NCBI GenBank assembly: GCA_016719895.1
Contig: JADJYG010000005.1
Location: 343,762-407,761, forward strand
Length of the DNA stretch: 64,000 bases
Direction: 5' to 3'
Source: Saprospirales bacterium
Lineage (GTDB): Bacteria > Bacteroidota > Bacteroidia > Chitinophagales > Saprospiraceae
In this document: positions 7,596 through 17,313 of the stretch, piece after piece
Layout: every line of letters begins with the position of its first letter
Numbering within the stretch: the first letter of the stretch is position 1
The notes under the pieces: model-generated
The model's input: the letters and a program-made list of their open reading frames with translations, nothing else
Database searches by the model: none
Told to the model about the DNA's origin: nothing
Position numbers and translations under genes: made by a program

Positions 7596-10460
7596 TCAAT
7601 ATCCAAACACATCCTCCAGGCGCAGCTCGGATATTTTACCCAACGAATTCAGATATCCGAAATCGATCCGGTTTCGGTCGCCCAATATCATCCAGTTGAA
7701 TTTTCGGCCTTTTATGTGTTTTTGATGAAAGTGTAGTAAATCTTCTGCGCTGGCGTTTTGCAGGGTCTCGTAGACGTCCTGCCGAAGGTCTCTTTGAACT
7801 CCCCTGTCCGCATTGGAGCGCCAGGTCCAATATATGTCTGCATGATGGATCCGGCCGGCAGCAATTTGTTTCAACACACTTTGCCGCGCATGCTCCATTT
7901 GGGAGTGGGATACCGGCATATCTTCCAGGATGGTTTGAAATGCCCGTATTGCATCCTGAACTTTATCCGGTTGGGTGCCTACATATGCCTGTAAAAAATG
8001 TGCCTGTTTGCGTCGTGCAGGATTGGCGGCATACACATATGCGGAATAAGCGAGCGCCTTGGATTCCCGGATTTCCTGAAAAACGATGGAAGAAAGGCCG
8101 TAGCCAAAATATTGGTTGTACCATTCTGAAAATATGTATTCGTCCAGGTTGAACTTCGGCGTTCCCCTCGATATTAGCAACAATTCGGTTTGAACCATCG
8201 GGAAATGAACGAAATACACGTTGTTTTTCCGCGTATTGGCCTCTTTGTATTTCCGGGCAGGCAGTGGAGCCTGTAATACTTCAGGAACCCGGTGGTGTTT
8301 TTTGATCAAACCGGCCACTTGCCGGCTGGTTGAACGGCCGGAATAAAAAACCTCGTGCCGGAAAGATGGCAGCTCCCGCAATAATCCGGTGAGCACGTCC
8401 GCCTGAATCGCCAGGAGTTCATCTTTCGACTGTTTATCCGAGAAAGGCGACAATTTGCCATACTTACCGAAGTTCAGCATAGCTTTATTCAGAATAGTAC
8501 GCTTGTCTTTTTTATTATTTTCCCGGCGCATCAGAACATCTGCTTTCAGGTTCTCCAAAGCTTCGGGGTTGGGCCGCGCATCGGCCAGCAGGTGTTCCAT
8601 CAACTGGATACCTTCTTCCATGGAATCATCCAGGCCGCTGAGGGTCAGGTACATCCTGTCGTCTTTGCAGGTAGCCGAAAAGTGGACGCCGAGCCGGTAA
8701 AATGCCTGTTGCATTTCCCGGGGCGAATACTGGCTGGTGCCCAAAAAAGGTAAATAGGCCGCCGCTAGCGAAAGCCTCCGGTCGCTGGTTTTGCCCATCT
8801 CGAAAATATAGTACAACCGGAACAGCCGGCTATCCGGTTGAAGGACGGATTTGAGATTCAACCCGGGCGCCAGCCTTGCCGTGCGGATCACTTTGCGGAA
8901 ATCCAAAAATTGCGGCTCGATGTCTGGTGTGCTTTGCTGCAAAAAAGCGTGTCCGAAATCGGAAATATCGGTCCGGTTAAGCTCTACGGCCGTGATGGGC
9001 GGCTTTTCCACCTTCATTACGGAAGGGTCATCGCCATGGTGTTTGTATACCGTTACATAATTGTCGGAATGCAGGTGCTTCCGGGCAAAGGCTACGACAT
9101 CCGCTTTTGTTACCCGCTCCAGTTTTTCCCAGCGTTTCACTATTTCGGCCCATTCAATGCCCAGGACAAATGCCGCAGTGATGGCCGAGGCGCGGCCCTG
9201 GTTTTTTTCAAACTCTTTTATTTCCGAAAGTTTGAGGTCTTTGATCACAGCCCCTGGCAGCCACGCATCAAAATTGCCCTGCCGAAGATTTTCTACTTCC
9301 TGCCACAGTAGTTTTTCAACTTCTTCCAGGTTTTGGCCATCCCTGGGCTTGCCATACAAGACCAAACTGCTGTAGTCTTCATATACCCGGGGATAAGCAT
9401 GCGCTTCGAGTACTTGTTGGCCCTGCAATAAATGCAAATCGAACAAACCTGCTTGATAATTGTGCAAAATACCTGAAATAAGCGGCAATAAGGCTGCTTC
9501 TTCCGATTGGCCACCCTGGAAACGCCAACCCATTTCTATCCACGACGCTTCCTGGCCATACACGTCGCGGCGCACGCGAGATTGGAGCGGCGGCTGTGGC
9601 TCAACCCGGAACGGAGGAAGCGGACGGGGCCGGTAATGCCCGAAATACCGTTCAGCCCAGGCCACGACTTGTTCCGGATCAAAGTCGCCGCTGAGAATAA
9701 TGCCCATATTATTCGGTACGTAATACCGGTCGAAAAAGCGATAAATATTTGTCTGCGAAGGATTCTTCAGGTCTTCGCCCCGGCCCAGAGTGGTTTGGGT
9801 GCCATAGGGGTGCGAAGGGGTCAGGGTTTCCTGCATCGCTTTCAGGGATTTTCGAAAATCGCGATCTTGACTGATATTGTATTCTTCAAAGACGGTTTCC
9901 AGTTCGGTATGGAACAGGCGAAGAATAGGGCGGCGGAACCGTTCGCTTTCCAGGGCAAACCAGCGTTCCAGTTCGTTGGACGGAATGTCATTTACATAAA
10001 CGGTTTGTTCCACCCAGGTGTAGGCATTGGTCCCTTTGGCGCCTATCGCGCTGACGAGTTTATCGTATTCATTTGCAGCCACATACTTTGCAGCCTCAAA
10101 TGACAGCCGGTCAATTTCAGCATACAGTATCCGTTTGCGATCCGGGTTTGGTTCATTCCGGTGCTCTTCAAAGAGCTGTTCAATTTTATCCAACAGGGGC
10201 TTTTCCATCTCCCAGTTGAGGCTTCCCAACCGGTCCGTTCCCTTAAACATCATGTGTTCGAAATAGTGCGCCAATCCGGTTGTGTCGGCAGGATCGTGTT
10301 TGGAGCCGGCTCGCACAACAATTTCAGTATAAACCCGGGGCTCCTCCTTATGGACAGACAAAAACAGGCGGAGACCATTGCCCAGGATAAACATTTGCAC
10401 CTGAATCGGGTCGCCGGGTACCGTATCAAAAACAGGTTTGGAAGTAGCGTATGTGGTCAT
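7596..10460 (-). CDS. M16 family zinc metallopeptidase (two-domain, insulinase-like)
   Basis: About 954 residues, the length of full pitrilysin/insulysin-type M16 proteins. The inverted zinc motif HxxEH is present as HYFEH (residues about 67-71), in LAHYFEHMMFKG. The C-terminal half is the degenerate second M16 unit. There is no obvious signal peptide. The frame opens at a TTG (10475), but the ATG at 10460 follows a GGAG ribosome-binding sequence and is preferred. Substrates are unknown; the family degrades peptides. Convergent with the T9SS gene ending at 7544. Confidence 0.9.
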   Translation of the reverse strand: MTTYATSKPVFDTVPGDPIQVQMFILGNGLRLFLSVHKEEPRVYTEIVVRAGSKHDPADTTGLAHYFEHMMFKGTDRLGSLNWEMEKPLLDKIEQLFEEHRNEPNPDRKRILYAEIDRLSFEAAKYVAANEYDKLVSAIGAKGTNAYTWVEQTVYVNDIPSNELERWFALESERFRRPILRLFHTELETVFEEYNISQDRDFRKSLKAMQETLTPSHPYGTQTTLGRGEDLKNPSQTNIYRFFDRYYVPNNMGIILSGDFDPEQVVAWAERYFGHYRPRPLPPFRVEPQPPLQSRVRRDVYGQEASWIEMGWRFQGGQSEEAALLPLISGILHNYQAGLFDLHLLQGQQVLEAHAYPRVYEDYSSLVLYGKPRDGQNLEEVEKLLWQEVENLRQGNFDAWLPGAVIKDLKLSEIKEFEKNQGRASAITAAFVLGIEWAEIVKRWEKLERVTKADVVAFARKHLHSDNYVTVYKHHGDDPSVMKVEKPPITAVELNRTDISDFGHAFLQQSTPDIEPQFLDFRKVIRTARLAPGLNLKSVLQPDSRLFRLYYIFEMGKTSDRRLSLAAAYLPFLGTSQYSPREMQQAFYRLGVHFSATCKDDRMYLTLSGLDDSMEEGIQLMEHLLADARPNPEALENLKADVLMRRENNKKDKRTILNKAMLNFGKYGKLSPFSDKQSKDELLAIQADVLTGLLRELPSFRHEVFYSGRSTSRQVAGLIKKHHRVPEVLQAPLPARKYKEANTRKNNVYFVHFPMVQTELLLISRGTPKFNLDEYIFSEWYNQYFGYGLSSIVFQEIRESKALAYSAYVYAANPARRKQAHFLQAYVGTQPDKVQDAIRAFQTILEDMPVSHSQMEHARQSVLKQIAAGRIHHADIYWTWRSNADRGVQRDLRQDVYETLQNASAEDLLHFHQKHIKGRKFNWMILGDRNRIDFGYLNSLGKISELRLEDVFGY

Positions 10461-10627
10461 ATGGTAGCGCTCCAATTTAAAAAAGAAGGCGAATGTAGGG
10501 CTATTTGATCAGATAAACGGTCTTAAATGAAGTAGCCGGACAAAAGCCGCGGCACCCACCTGGTACAGCAATGCGAGAAAAAAGGCATTTTTGCAGGGCT
10601 GCCGGCAAAAATGCGGCGGCGGTAATT

Positions 10628-13267
10628 ATGATGCTCCGATTGTTTCCTGTACTATTCCTCCTGTTGAGTATGCCTGCCGGAGCCCAAGATGCGCTGGGGC
10701 AAAAATGCAGTCCTTCGCTGAAATCCGCGTACCATACCTGGCTCGAACCGGGCCAACGAAGTAAAGGCACGGAACAGTTCATGCTCCTGACGCTTGTAGT
10801 TCAGGATATGTCAACTTTTGAATCCTGGGCAATGCAGTGCGACCTTCCGGTAATCGCCCGTTATCCCGCGGCAAATATTATAGTCTTGCGCGACGGGGAA
10901 CCCCATTTTTTCGACACGATGCTGGCGCGGACGGACCTGCTTTTTGCCGATTTTGGGTACCTGAACGGCAGGGAGGAGCTGCCGGTGCCAGGCCACAATT
11001 TATTTGCCAATAATATCCAGTATGTGCATACCCGGCAGCCGGCGCTGGATGGCTCCGGCAGTACGATATCGATCAAGGAGTTTCGGTTCGATTCCCTGGA
11101 TGTTGATTTTAAGAACCGCTATTTACCGACGTTTAAGTCGGCTCCTTTTTTAACGACGCATGCCAATATCGTCGCCTCCCTGGCAGCCGGCGCCGGAAAT
11201 TCAGACCTGGCAGGCAGGGGGGTAGCGCGGGGTAGCCGGCTGGTATCCTCCAGCTTTGTTGGATTGCTTCCCGACGATGATGCCGATTACGCAGCATTTG
11301 ATATTTCAGTGCAAAACCACTCGTATGGACTGGATATTGAAAACTATTACGGGGCGGGAGCACTGGCCTATGACAGGAGTACCGGTATACACCCCCATCT
11401 GTTACACGTTTTTTCTGCCGGCAACCTGGGTGATGCAACGCCTCCTGCAGGACTTTATGCTAATATAGCCGGTTTTGCCAACCTCTCCGGCAATTTCAAA
11501 ATGGCTAAAAATGTGCTGACGGTGGGGGCTATTGATTCTTTTGGCAAGGTGTTGCCCTTCAGTTCGCGCGGCCCGGCCTTTGATGGGCGGGTCAAACCTG
11601 ATCTGGTGGCATTTGGTCCGGATGGCACTTCTGGCGCCGCTGCCCTGGTCTCCGGCGCCGCAACGCTCGTTCGCCAGGCTTTTTTAGAAAAATACGCGTA
11701 TTGGCCTTCCTCCGATTTGGTCCGGGCGATCCTGATCGGCAGTGCCCGGGACGCCGGATCGCCAGGACCCGATTTTATAAGCGGGTATGGCAATTTAAAC
11801 CTGAAAGCGGCCATCGAGTTGGTACAGCATCAGCTGACCGGGGTGGGCGAGGTCGCAGATGGTGAAGCGGTTGAATTTTCGGTGAATGTCCCGCCCAGGG
11901 TACGCCGGCTCGCTGTTACGCTTTGCTGGAATGATACACCAGCTATGCCAAATGCCGGCACTGCTTTGGTCGACGACCTGGACCTGAGCGTGCGAACGCC
12001 GTCTGGCAGCCTTATATTCCCCTGGGTGCTGCACACGGATGCAAATCCGGATTCGCTCCGGTTGCCGGCTTATACAGGGCGCGATTCATTAAACAACGTC
12101 GAACAGGTCGCCCTCCTCCATCCGGCACCCGGCGTGTACCAGGTTTATGTCAGGGGTCAAAGGGTGCCGGCCAACTTGCAAGCCTTTGCCCTCGCGTTCC
12201 ACTGGGATACCCTGCAACATTTTGAGTGGACATGCCCGGTCTGGAACGATCCGGTTGGCGCCGGCAAGGAGGCGGTTTTGCGGTGGGAAAGTTCTTACGC
12301 TGCGGAAAAGGGCCGGCTCGAGTGGAAACCGGTATTCGTTGACCAGTGGTATACGGTGGACTCGCTGGTTTCGTTGGATGCGGGATGGCAGCGATGGCTT
12401 GTGCCCGATACCTTTGCTGCAGCACAAGTGCGCATGTTGGTGGCGGGAAAAGTGTTTGTTTCTGATACATTTTTAATTGCCCGTCCTCTGCGCCTGCAAA
12501 TAGGCTTCCATTGTCCGGATTCTTTTATGCTTCGTTGGGCTGGCTTGGGCCAGGCCGCCATATACAGGATATGGGGCTTGGGCGGACGTTACCTCGAACC
12601 ACTGCGCATGAGCGCCGATACATTCCTGGTACTGCAAAAAAAAGAATACCCACAGCAGCGGTATGCGGTATCGGCAATGTTAAAGAGTGGGAATGCCGAA
12701 AGCCCGGCCAGCAGCGCGCCGGATATTACAGCGCAGGGCGCCGGCTGCTATATCAATACGTTATTTGCTTTGCTCTATAACGGTACAGTTGAATTGACCC
12801 TCGAAATGGGCACGCTTTATGGGGTCGGCAGGCTTTATTGGGAAAAAGAACGCAATGGCGGCTGGATTATCCTGCGGGAAGAAGTTCCTTCGGACGTCCA
12901 GGTATTCTTTGCGGATAGTGAGCCGGTTTCTGGGACAAACACGTATCGCGTTCGGTTGGAAATGCAAAACGGTGGGAGCATTGCCACAGACCCGGTGACC
13001 GTCTATTATGCCGGCGAAACCGGCTATTGGGTCATGCCCAACCCGGTCCCCCCGCGCCAGGCGCTTACGGTTCTTGCTCTTGGGCAAGCGGATGCGCCCA
13101 GATTCTTTTTATTTGATATTTTGGGAAGGCTGATAGTTGAAAAAACGCTGGAAGACATCCGGACGGATTTGGCGTTGCCTGCTTTGCCGCCAGGGATGTA
13201 TGCCTGGATGGTGGCCGACGCATCCGGCAGGCGAATTGCCGGTGGCAAAGTATTGGCGAGCCGGTAA
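10628..13267 (+). CDS. Subtilisin-like S8 peptidase with T9SS sorting domain
   Basis: About 879 residues from the Met-Met at 10628/10631, which begins a signal peptide ending PAGAQ; an upstream ATG at 10571 gives a longer, less plausible N terminus. The subtilase domain spans about 130-400, with a His region (LTTHANIVASL), the oxyanion-hole SAGN and the nucleophile region DGTSGAAALVSG. The strand that normally carries the catalytic Asp reads ISIKEFRFDSLDVDF, without the usual D-S/T-G, so the triad may be altered. Beta-rich domains follow and a T9SS C-terminal domain (VMPNPVPPRQAL to the end). Probably a secreted or surface protease. Confidence 0.85.
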   Translation: MMLRLFPVLFLLLSMPAGAQDALGQKCSPSLKSAYHTWLEPGQRSKGTEQFMLLTLVVQDMSTFESWAMQCDLPVIARYPAANIIVLRDGEPHFFDTMLARTDLLFADFGYLNGREELPVPGHNLFANNIQYVHTRQPALDGSGSTISIKEFRFDSLDVDFKNRYLPTFKSAPFLTTHANIVASLAAGAGNSDLAGRGVARGSRLVSSSFVGLLPDDDADYAAFDISVQNHSYGLDIENYYGAGALAYDRSTGIHPHLLHVFSAGNLGDATPPAGLYANIAGFANLSGNFKMAKNVLTVGAIDSFGKVLPFSSRGPAFDGRVKPDLVAFGPDGTSGAAALVSGAATLVRQAFLEKYAYWPSSDLVRAILIGSARDAGSPGPDFISGYGNLNLKAAIELVQHQLTGVGEVADGEAVEFSVNVPPRVRRLAVTLCWNDTPAMPNAGTALVDDLDLSVRTPSGSLIFPWVLHTDANPDSLRLPAYTGRDSLNNVEQVALLHPAPGVYQVYVRGQRVPANLQAFALAFHWDTLQHFEWTCPVWNDPVGAGKEAVLRWESSYAAEKGRLEWKPVFVDQWYTVDSLVSLDAGWQRWLVPDTFAAAQVRMLVAGKVFVSDTFLIARPLRLQIGFHCPDSFMLRWAGLGQAAIYRIWGLGGRYLEPLRMSADTFLVLQKKEYPQQRYAVSAMLKSGNAESPASSAPDITAQGAGCYINTLFALLYNGTVELTLEMGTLYGVGRLYWEKERNGGWIILREEVPSDVQVFFADSEPVSGTNTYRVRLEMQNGGSIATDPVTVYYAGETGYWVMPNPVPPRQALTVLALGQADAPRFFLFDILGRLIVEKTLEDIRTDLALPALPPGMYAWMVADASGRRIAGGKVLASR

Positions 13268-13336
13268 ATAATGGACTTGTTGCGACGGGCGCCTTTGACC
13301 GTAAATCTCCAACATCCGGAGCGGAAAGCCAGCCAA

Positions 13337-13660
13337 TCAGACCGCCGTTTGATCCTGAGTGGAATCCATAACCCACTGCTCGTAATCGGGGTTTGCCCGC
13401 ACCTCAAAGCGGAGTATGCACGGCAGTTCGTAGGGGTGACGGCTGCAAAGCGCGGATTCCAGTGCGGATTCCAGTTCGAGCCGGGTTTTTAGTACCGACA
13501 CCCATTCGCCCTCCTGTTGGATGGCGCCGGCCCACCAATAATTGCTCGCAACTGGAAAGATATTGGCGCAAGCCGCCAGGCGGTTCGCCACCATCTGTTC
13601 TGCAATATTGCGGGCAGATTCTTCATTGGGGTGGGTGACATAGAACAAAAGAAAGGGCAT
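13337..13660 (-). CDS. cutA: CutA divalent-cation tolerance protein
   Basis: A 107-residue protein matching the trimeric CutA1 family: FYVTHPNEESARNIAEQMV, then NRLAACANIFPVASNYWW and the C-terminal Tyr-rich strands. Biochemical role unsettled; it is linked to copper tolerance in Escherichia coli. Starts 22 bases after tsaD, probably the same operon. Confidence 0.92.
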   Translation of the reverse strand: MPFLLFYVTHPNEESARNIAEQMVANRLAACANIFPVASNYWWAGAIQQEGEWVSVLKTRLELESALESALCSRHPYELPCILRFEVRANPDYEQWVMDSTQDQTAV

Positions 13661-13681
13661 GGCAGATCGTTTGAGCAGTAA

Positions 13682-14689
13682 TTATTGGCCTGTAAAGCCG
13701 CGGACATATGGCGCGGCATCCTGCCCGCAGAATTGCCCGCTCAGGTATTTGTAATACCCGGTGATCCCAATCATGGCGGCATTATCGGTGCAGAATTGCA
13801 TTTGGGGAATATAGGTTTTCCAATTTTGTTTTTGCCCCAAAGCGACCAGGGCCTCCCGGAGTCCGGAGTTAGCGCTGACGCCGCCGGCAATTGCAATTTC
13901 ACGGATACCCGTTTGACGCGCTGCTTTGAGCAGTTTTTTTATTAAAAAGGAAACGATCGTGTGCTGTACCGACGCGCAAATATCGGCCAGATTATCCTCA
14001 ATAAACTTGGGGTCCTGGGCCGTTTGGTCGCGCAAAAAGTACAAAACAGCGGTTTTAAAGCCACTGAAACTGAAATTCAGCCCTTCAATATTGGGCTCCG
14101 GAAAGACAAACCTAGGCTGTCCTTGCCGGGCGAGCCGGTCGACCAGCGGACCGGCAGGGTAGCCCAGCCCGAGCATTTTACCGGTTTTATCGAAGGCTTC
14201 ACCGGCAGCATCGTCAAGGGTTTCTCCAATAACCTGCATGTCCTGGTAATTCTCCACCCGTACGATTTGCGTATGCCCTCCGCTGACGGTCAGGCACAAA
14301 AACGGGAACGCCGGTTTGGGCTCTTCCGCAAAGTGTGCCAGCACGTGCGCTTGCATATGGTTGACTTCGATGAGCGGCAGGCCAAAACTCAGGGCAAATG
14401 CTTTCGCAAAGGAGGTTCCAACTAAAAGGGAACCCATCAGGCCGGGCCCCCGGGTAAAAGCTACTGCGGATATCTCCCGCTTGGCTACGCCTGCTGTGCG
14501 CAAAGCCAGGTCGACTACCGGTATAATATTGGCCTGGTGTGCCCGGGATGCGACCTCTGGGACAACTCCGCCGTACTGCCGGTGCGCTTCCTGATTGGCA
14601 ATGCAGTTCGACAACACGTTTCCATCGCGAATCACTGCGGCCGATGTGTCGTCGCAGGAAGATTCAATTGCTAAAATAGTTATATACAT
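13682..14689 (-). CDS. tsaD: tRNA N6-adenosine threonylcarbamoyltransferase TsaD
   Basis: Transfers the threonylcarbamoyl group to A37 of ANN-decoding tRNAs. The 335 residues contain the metal-binding HMQAH motif (HMQAHVLAHF), the N-terminal ESSCDDTSAA and the ASKHA nucleotide-binding pattern GGVSANSGLR. Cytoplasmic. It leads a two-gene operon with cutA. Confidence 0.97.
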   Translation of the reverse strand: MYITILAIESSCDDTSAAVIRDGNVLSNCIANQEAHRQYGGVVPEVASRAHQANIIPVVDLALRTAGVAKREISAVAFTRGPGLMGSLLVGTSFAKAFALSFGLPLIEVNHMQAHVLAHFAEEPKPAFPFLCLTVSGGHTQIVRVENYQDMQVIGETLDDAAGEAFDKTGKMLGLGYPAGPLVDRLARQGQPRFVFPEPNIEGLNFSFSGFKTAVLYFLRDQTAQDPKFIEDNLADICASVQHTIVSFLIKKLLKAARQTGIREIAIAGGVSANSGLREALVALGQKQNWKTYIPQMQFCTDNAAMIGITGYYKYLSGQFCGQDAAPYVRGFTGQ

Positions 14690-14887
14690 ACTGCACTGTT
14701 AAGCAGAATAAAAAGCAAGCAAATTGGTACATTTTAATGCAAACTTACGATTTTTGCCCTTGCTGTTGGCCTAAATTTTCATGCCTTACTGACGGTTTTG
14801 GCATGATTCTTTATTTCGGATTTGCATGCCAACTGCCCGCAGCGGCAATTATTTTGAACGCGCACACAAAATCCTCCTGATCCGCAC

Positions 14888-15301
14888 ATGTTTTCATCTC
14901 CTACCAAAGACAAAAAATCAACCGGCCCGGCAGCATCGCTTTCGAACGGCTCCGAAAAAGAAGGTTCTCAAACTACAGTGATTGCCAAAGGCGCCACTAT
15001 CGAGGGGAAATTTGCCTGCTCCGATAACGTCCGGCTCGATGGGGCCATTCACGGCGAAGTACAGGTGGATAAACGGCTCGTCATGGGCGAGGGCAGTTAT
15101 ATTCAAGGGAATATCCATGCGCGCGACGCCAGTATCAAAGGCAAGATCAAAGGCGATATTTTTGTAATAGAAGGGCTACACCTGTTGGAAACCGCTGTTA
15201 TTGAAGGGAATATTTCGGCAAAAACCATCATAGTGGAGGAAGGCGCCCGTTATAATGGCTCCTGTAAAATTGGCGATTCCGTTGCTGCCGCTAAAATTTG
15301 A
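14888..15301 (+). CDS. Bactofilin (polymer-forming cytoskeletal protein)
   Basis: A 137-residue protein with the central bactofilin beta-helix (about 30-125: VIAKGATIEGKF, then GAIHGEVQVDKRLVMGEG and IKGKIKGDIFV) flanked by short disordered ends. Bactofilins polymerise without nucleotide and scaffold envelope or peptidoglycan enzymes. Confidence 0.92.
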   Translation: MFSSPTKDKKSTGPAASLSNGSEKEGSQTTVIAKGATIEGKFACSDNVRLDGAIHGEVQVDKRLVMGEGSYIQGNIHARDASIKGKIKGDIFVIEGLHLLETAVIEGNISAKTIIVEEGARYNGSCKIGDSVAAAKI

Positions 15302-15348
15302 TTTCGCATCTTTACGGTGCAAAGCATTGAACAGCTCCCCGTAGTGGC

Positions 15349-16197
15349 ATGGATAAGCATATCCTGGAATTAAAAGATGCGCGCCTGGATGCAGCCCTCG
15401 CGCCGGCCTGCACCCTGTACGGGGTGCTGGGCACGGAAAGTGTGGCCTTGCTTGTGGCCAATAGCGCAGGGGAGGTGCTGGATATCGAAACGTGGCAATA
15501 TGCCAAACCGAATAAATCTTTTGCTCAAACGGAACAGGATTTGCGCCGGATTATCGCGCAGGAGCCGGTTTTTAACTGGCCATTTGGCCAAAAACACGGC
15601 GTGCTCTTCCATCCGAATATTACCCTGGTTCCCCGCCGGCTCTTTCAGCACCACGCGTTGCCGGAGTATTTCAAGTTGCTCCTGAAACCGGCGGAATATG
15701 TCTATGCTTATGAAGAACTGCCGGACTTTGACGCGTATTTGGTTCAGGCGATCGAAAGGCCGCAAGCCCGGTTATTTAACGAACTCTTTCCGCAAGCGCG
15801 ACTACGGCACCAAGCCGTCCAGTTGTTACACTTTATCCGTGCATCGGCCGCAGCGGCAGATCACACCATTTTTTTGCACTTGCGGCATCAGGTAGCGCAA
15901 TTAGCCGTTACAGAGCGCCAAAATTTGCTCTTTTACAACACATTCTCTTTTGTTACGCCGGCTGATTTGCTCTATTATACGTTGCTCGTTTATGACCAAT
16001 TCAAACTGAATCCGGCCGATACGCCCCTTACGGTAGCGGGTAATGTGCTGCGCGATTCCGAATTATACCGGATATTGTATCGCTTTGTCCGGGAAATCCG
16101 GTTTGCAGTGCCCCCCTCCGGTTTTCATTTGCCCCTGGCGTCCACACCCTTACCCGGACATTGCCATCTGGAATTATTCTGCCTGACCAACCTTTAG
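15349..16197 (+). CDS. DUF3822 family protein
   Basis: A 282-residue protein matching DUF3822, which is largely restricted to Bacteroidota and commonly precedes rsmD, as here. The fold is predicted to be actin/ASKHA-like (family knowledge). No function is established. The rsmD gene begins at or just before its stop, so the two are translationally linked. Confidence 0.8.
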   Translation: MDKHILELKDARLDAALAPACTLYGVLGTESVALLVANSAGEVLDIETWQYAKPNKSFAQTEQDLRRIIAQEPVFNWPFGQKHGVLFHPNITLVPRRLFQHHALPEYFKLLLKPAEYVYAYEELPDFDAYLVQAIERPQARLFNELFPQARLRHQAVQLLHFIRASAAAADHTIFLHLRHQVAQLAVTERQNLLFYNTFSFVTPADLLYYTLLVYDQFKLNPADTPLTVAGNVLRDSELYRILYRFVREIRFAVPPSGFHLPLASTPLPGHCHLELFCLTNL

Positions 16198-16202
16198 CGA
16201 CG

Positions 16203-16739
16203 GTGCGCATCATTGGAGGAAAATTCAAAGGACGCCGGTTTAATCCGCCGGCAGATAATTGGCCAACCCGCCCGACAACGGATTTCGCCAAGGAAGCTTT
16301 ATTCAATATTCTGAATAATCACCTTGACTTTGAGGCAGTTAAGATGCTAGACTTATTTGGCGGCACCGGCAACCATTGTTACGAATTTATTTCCCGCGGG
16401 TGTACCGATGCCACTTATGTCGATAAATTTCCGGGCTGTGTGCAATTCGTTCGGAAAATTGCACAACAACTGAATATTGAATCCAGCCTCCGGATTTACC
16501 TTATGGACGTGTTCCGTTTTTTGGAATATACCACCGAGCGCTACGACTACATTTTTGCCGGCCCGCCCTATGCCCTGCCTACAATAGACACTGTTCCCGA
16601 CCGGATTTTTGAAAAAAACCTGCTTCGTCCCGAGGGATGGTTGGTGCTGGAGCACAATCCGCGCCACGATTTTGCCAACCATCCCCGGCTGTTCGACGTC
16701 CGGCATTATGGCCAAACGTATTTCAGCTTTTTTGAATGA
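16203..16739 (+). CDS. rsmD: 16S rRNA (guanine-N2)-methyltransferase RsmD
   Basis: SAM-dependent methyltransferase modifying G966 of 16S rRNA. Starting at GTG 16203 gives the canonical N terminus VRIIGGKFKGRRF; an ATG at 16161 in the same frame would overlap DUF3822 and add 14 residues. SAM motif I is LDLFGGTGNHCYEF. The catalytic motif, usually (D/N)PPY, reads FAGPPYAL, with Gly at the first position. Length (about 178 residues) is normal. Confidence 0.87.
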   Translation: MRIIGGKFKGRRFNPPADNWPTRPTTDFAKEALFNILNNHLDFEAVKMLDLFGGTGNHCYEFISRGCTDATYVDKFPGCVQFVRKIAQQLNIESSLRIYLMDVFRFLEYTTERYDYIFAGPPYALPTIDTVPDRIFEKNLLRPEGWLVLEHNPRHDFANHPRLFDVRHYGQTYFSFFE

Positions 16740-16768
16740 CACCGGCGTCGGAAGAAGGAATCAAACGC

Positions 16769-17272
16769 CTATTGCCGTTTACAGATCAGGGTAATCGGCG
16801 CGGTTTCGATTTGGTTGCTCAGGTGGCCGGCCCGGTCTTTGATTTGAATCCAGTAAAATACCGTGTCTAACAATTGTGGCGGGTTAACGGTATCGCAGGG
16901 GGGTAAAGGTGGCGGATAAATACAGCAGGTGGTTGGGACTACGATGGATATTTCGCCGGAAATGCCATTGCCGGCTCCCTGTTGCTCGATGTAAGGGATC
17001 CGGTAGGGGGGCTTGCTGAACGAGTCGCGCCCGTCTACAATGAAAATACTCGACTGATCGTCCTGAAAACCGAGGTCGCCGTCGCCGTCTGTAAAAGAAA
17101 ACGTGATCACCACGCTGTCCTGACCAAAGGTGGCTTGGTACATGGTGTTTTTTGATAGAGTTTTAAAATCGATCACGGGCTCGTCCGGATAATCTGGCGG
17201 TTTGACACAAAATTGGAAGACAGCGAAGCCAGTTAACAGAAGAACGCTTATTGCCCCGGTTATTTTTTTCAT
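16769..17272 (-). CDS. Hypothetical secreted protein (probable lipoprotein)
   Basis: Not recognised. The Met at 17272 begins a signal-like segment (MKKITGAISVLLLTGFAVFQ) followed by C-V-K-P-P, possibly a non-ideal lipobox; the longer upstream frame is discarded. The 167-residue product has an acidic SFTDGDGDLGF segment that may bind calcium, a Pro-rich CCIYPPPLPPC loop and a beta-rich end (YWIQIKDRAGHLSNQIE). It faces the rsmD 3' end. Confidence 0.6.
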   Translation of the reverse strand: MKKITGAISVLLLTGFAVFQFCVKPPDYPDEPVIDFKTLSKNTMYQATFGQDSVVITFSFTDGDGDLGFQDDQSSIFIVDGRDSFSKPPYRIPYIEQQGAGNGISGEISIVVPTTCCIYPPPLPPCDTVNPPQLLDTVFYWIQIKDRAGHLSNQIETAPITLICKRQ

Positions 17273-17313
17273 ACGGTTGTATTTTGCGCCGAATTTAGTA
17301 GATTTTCTGCGCA

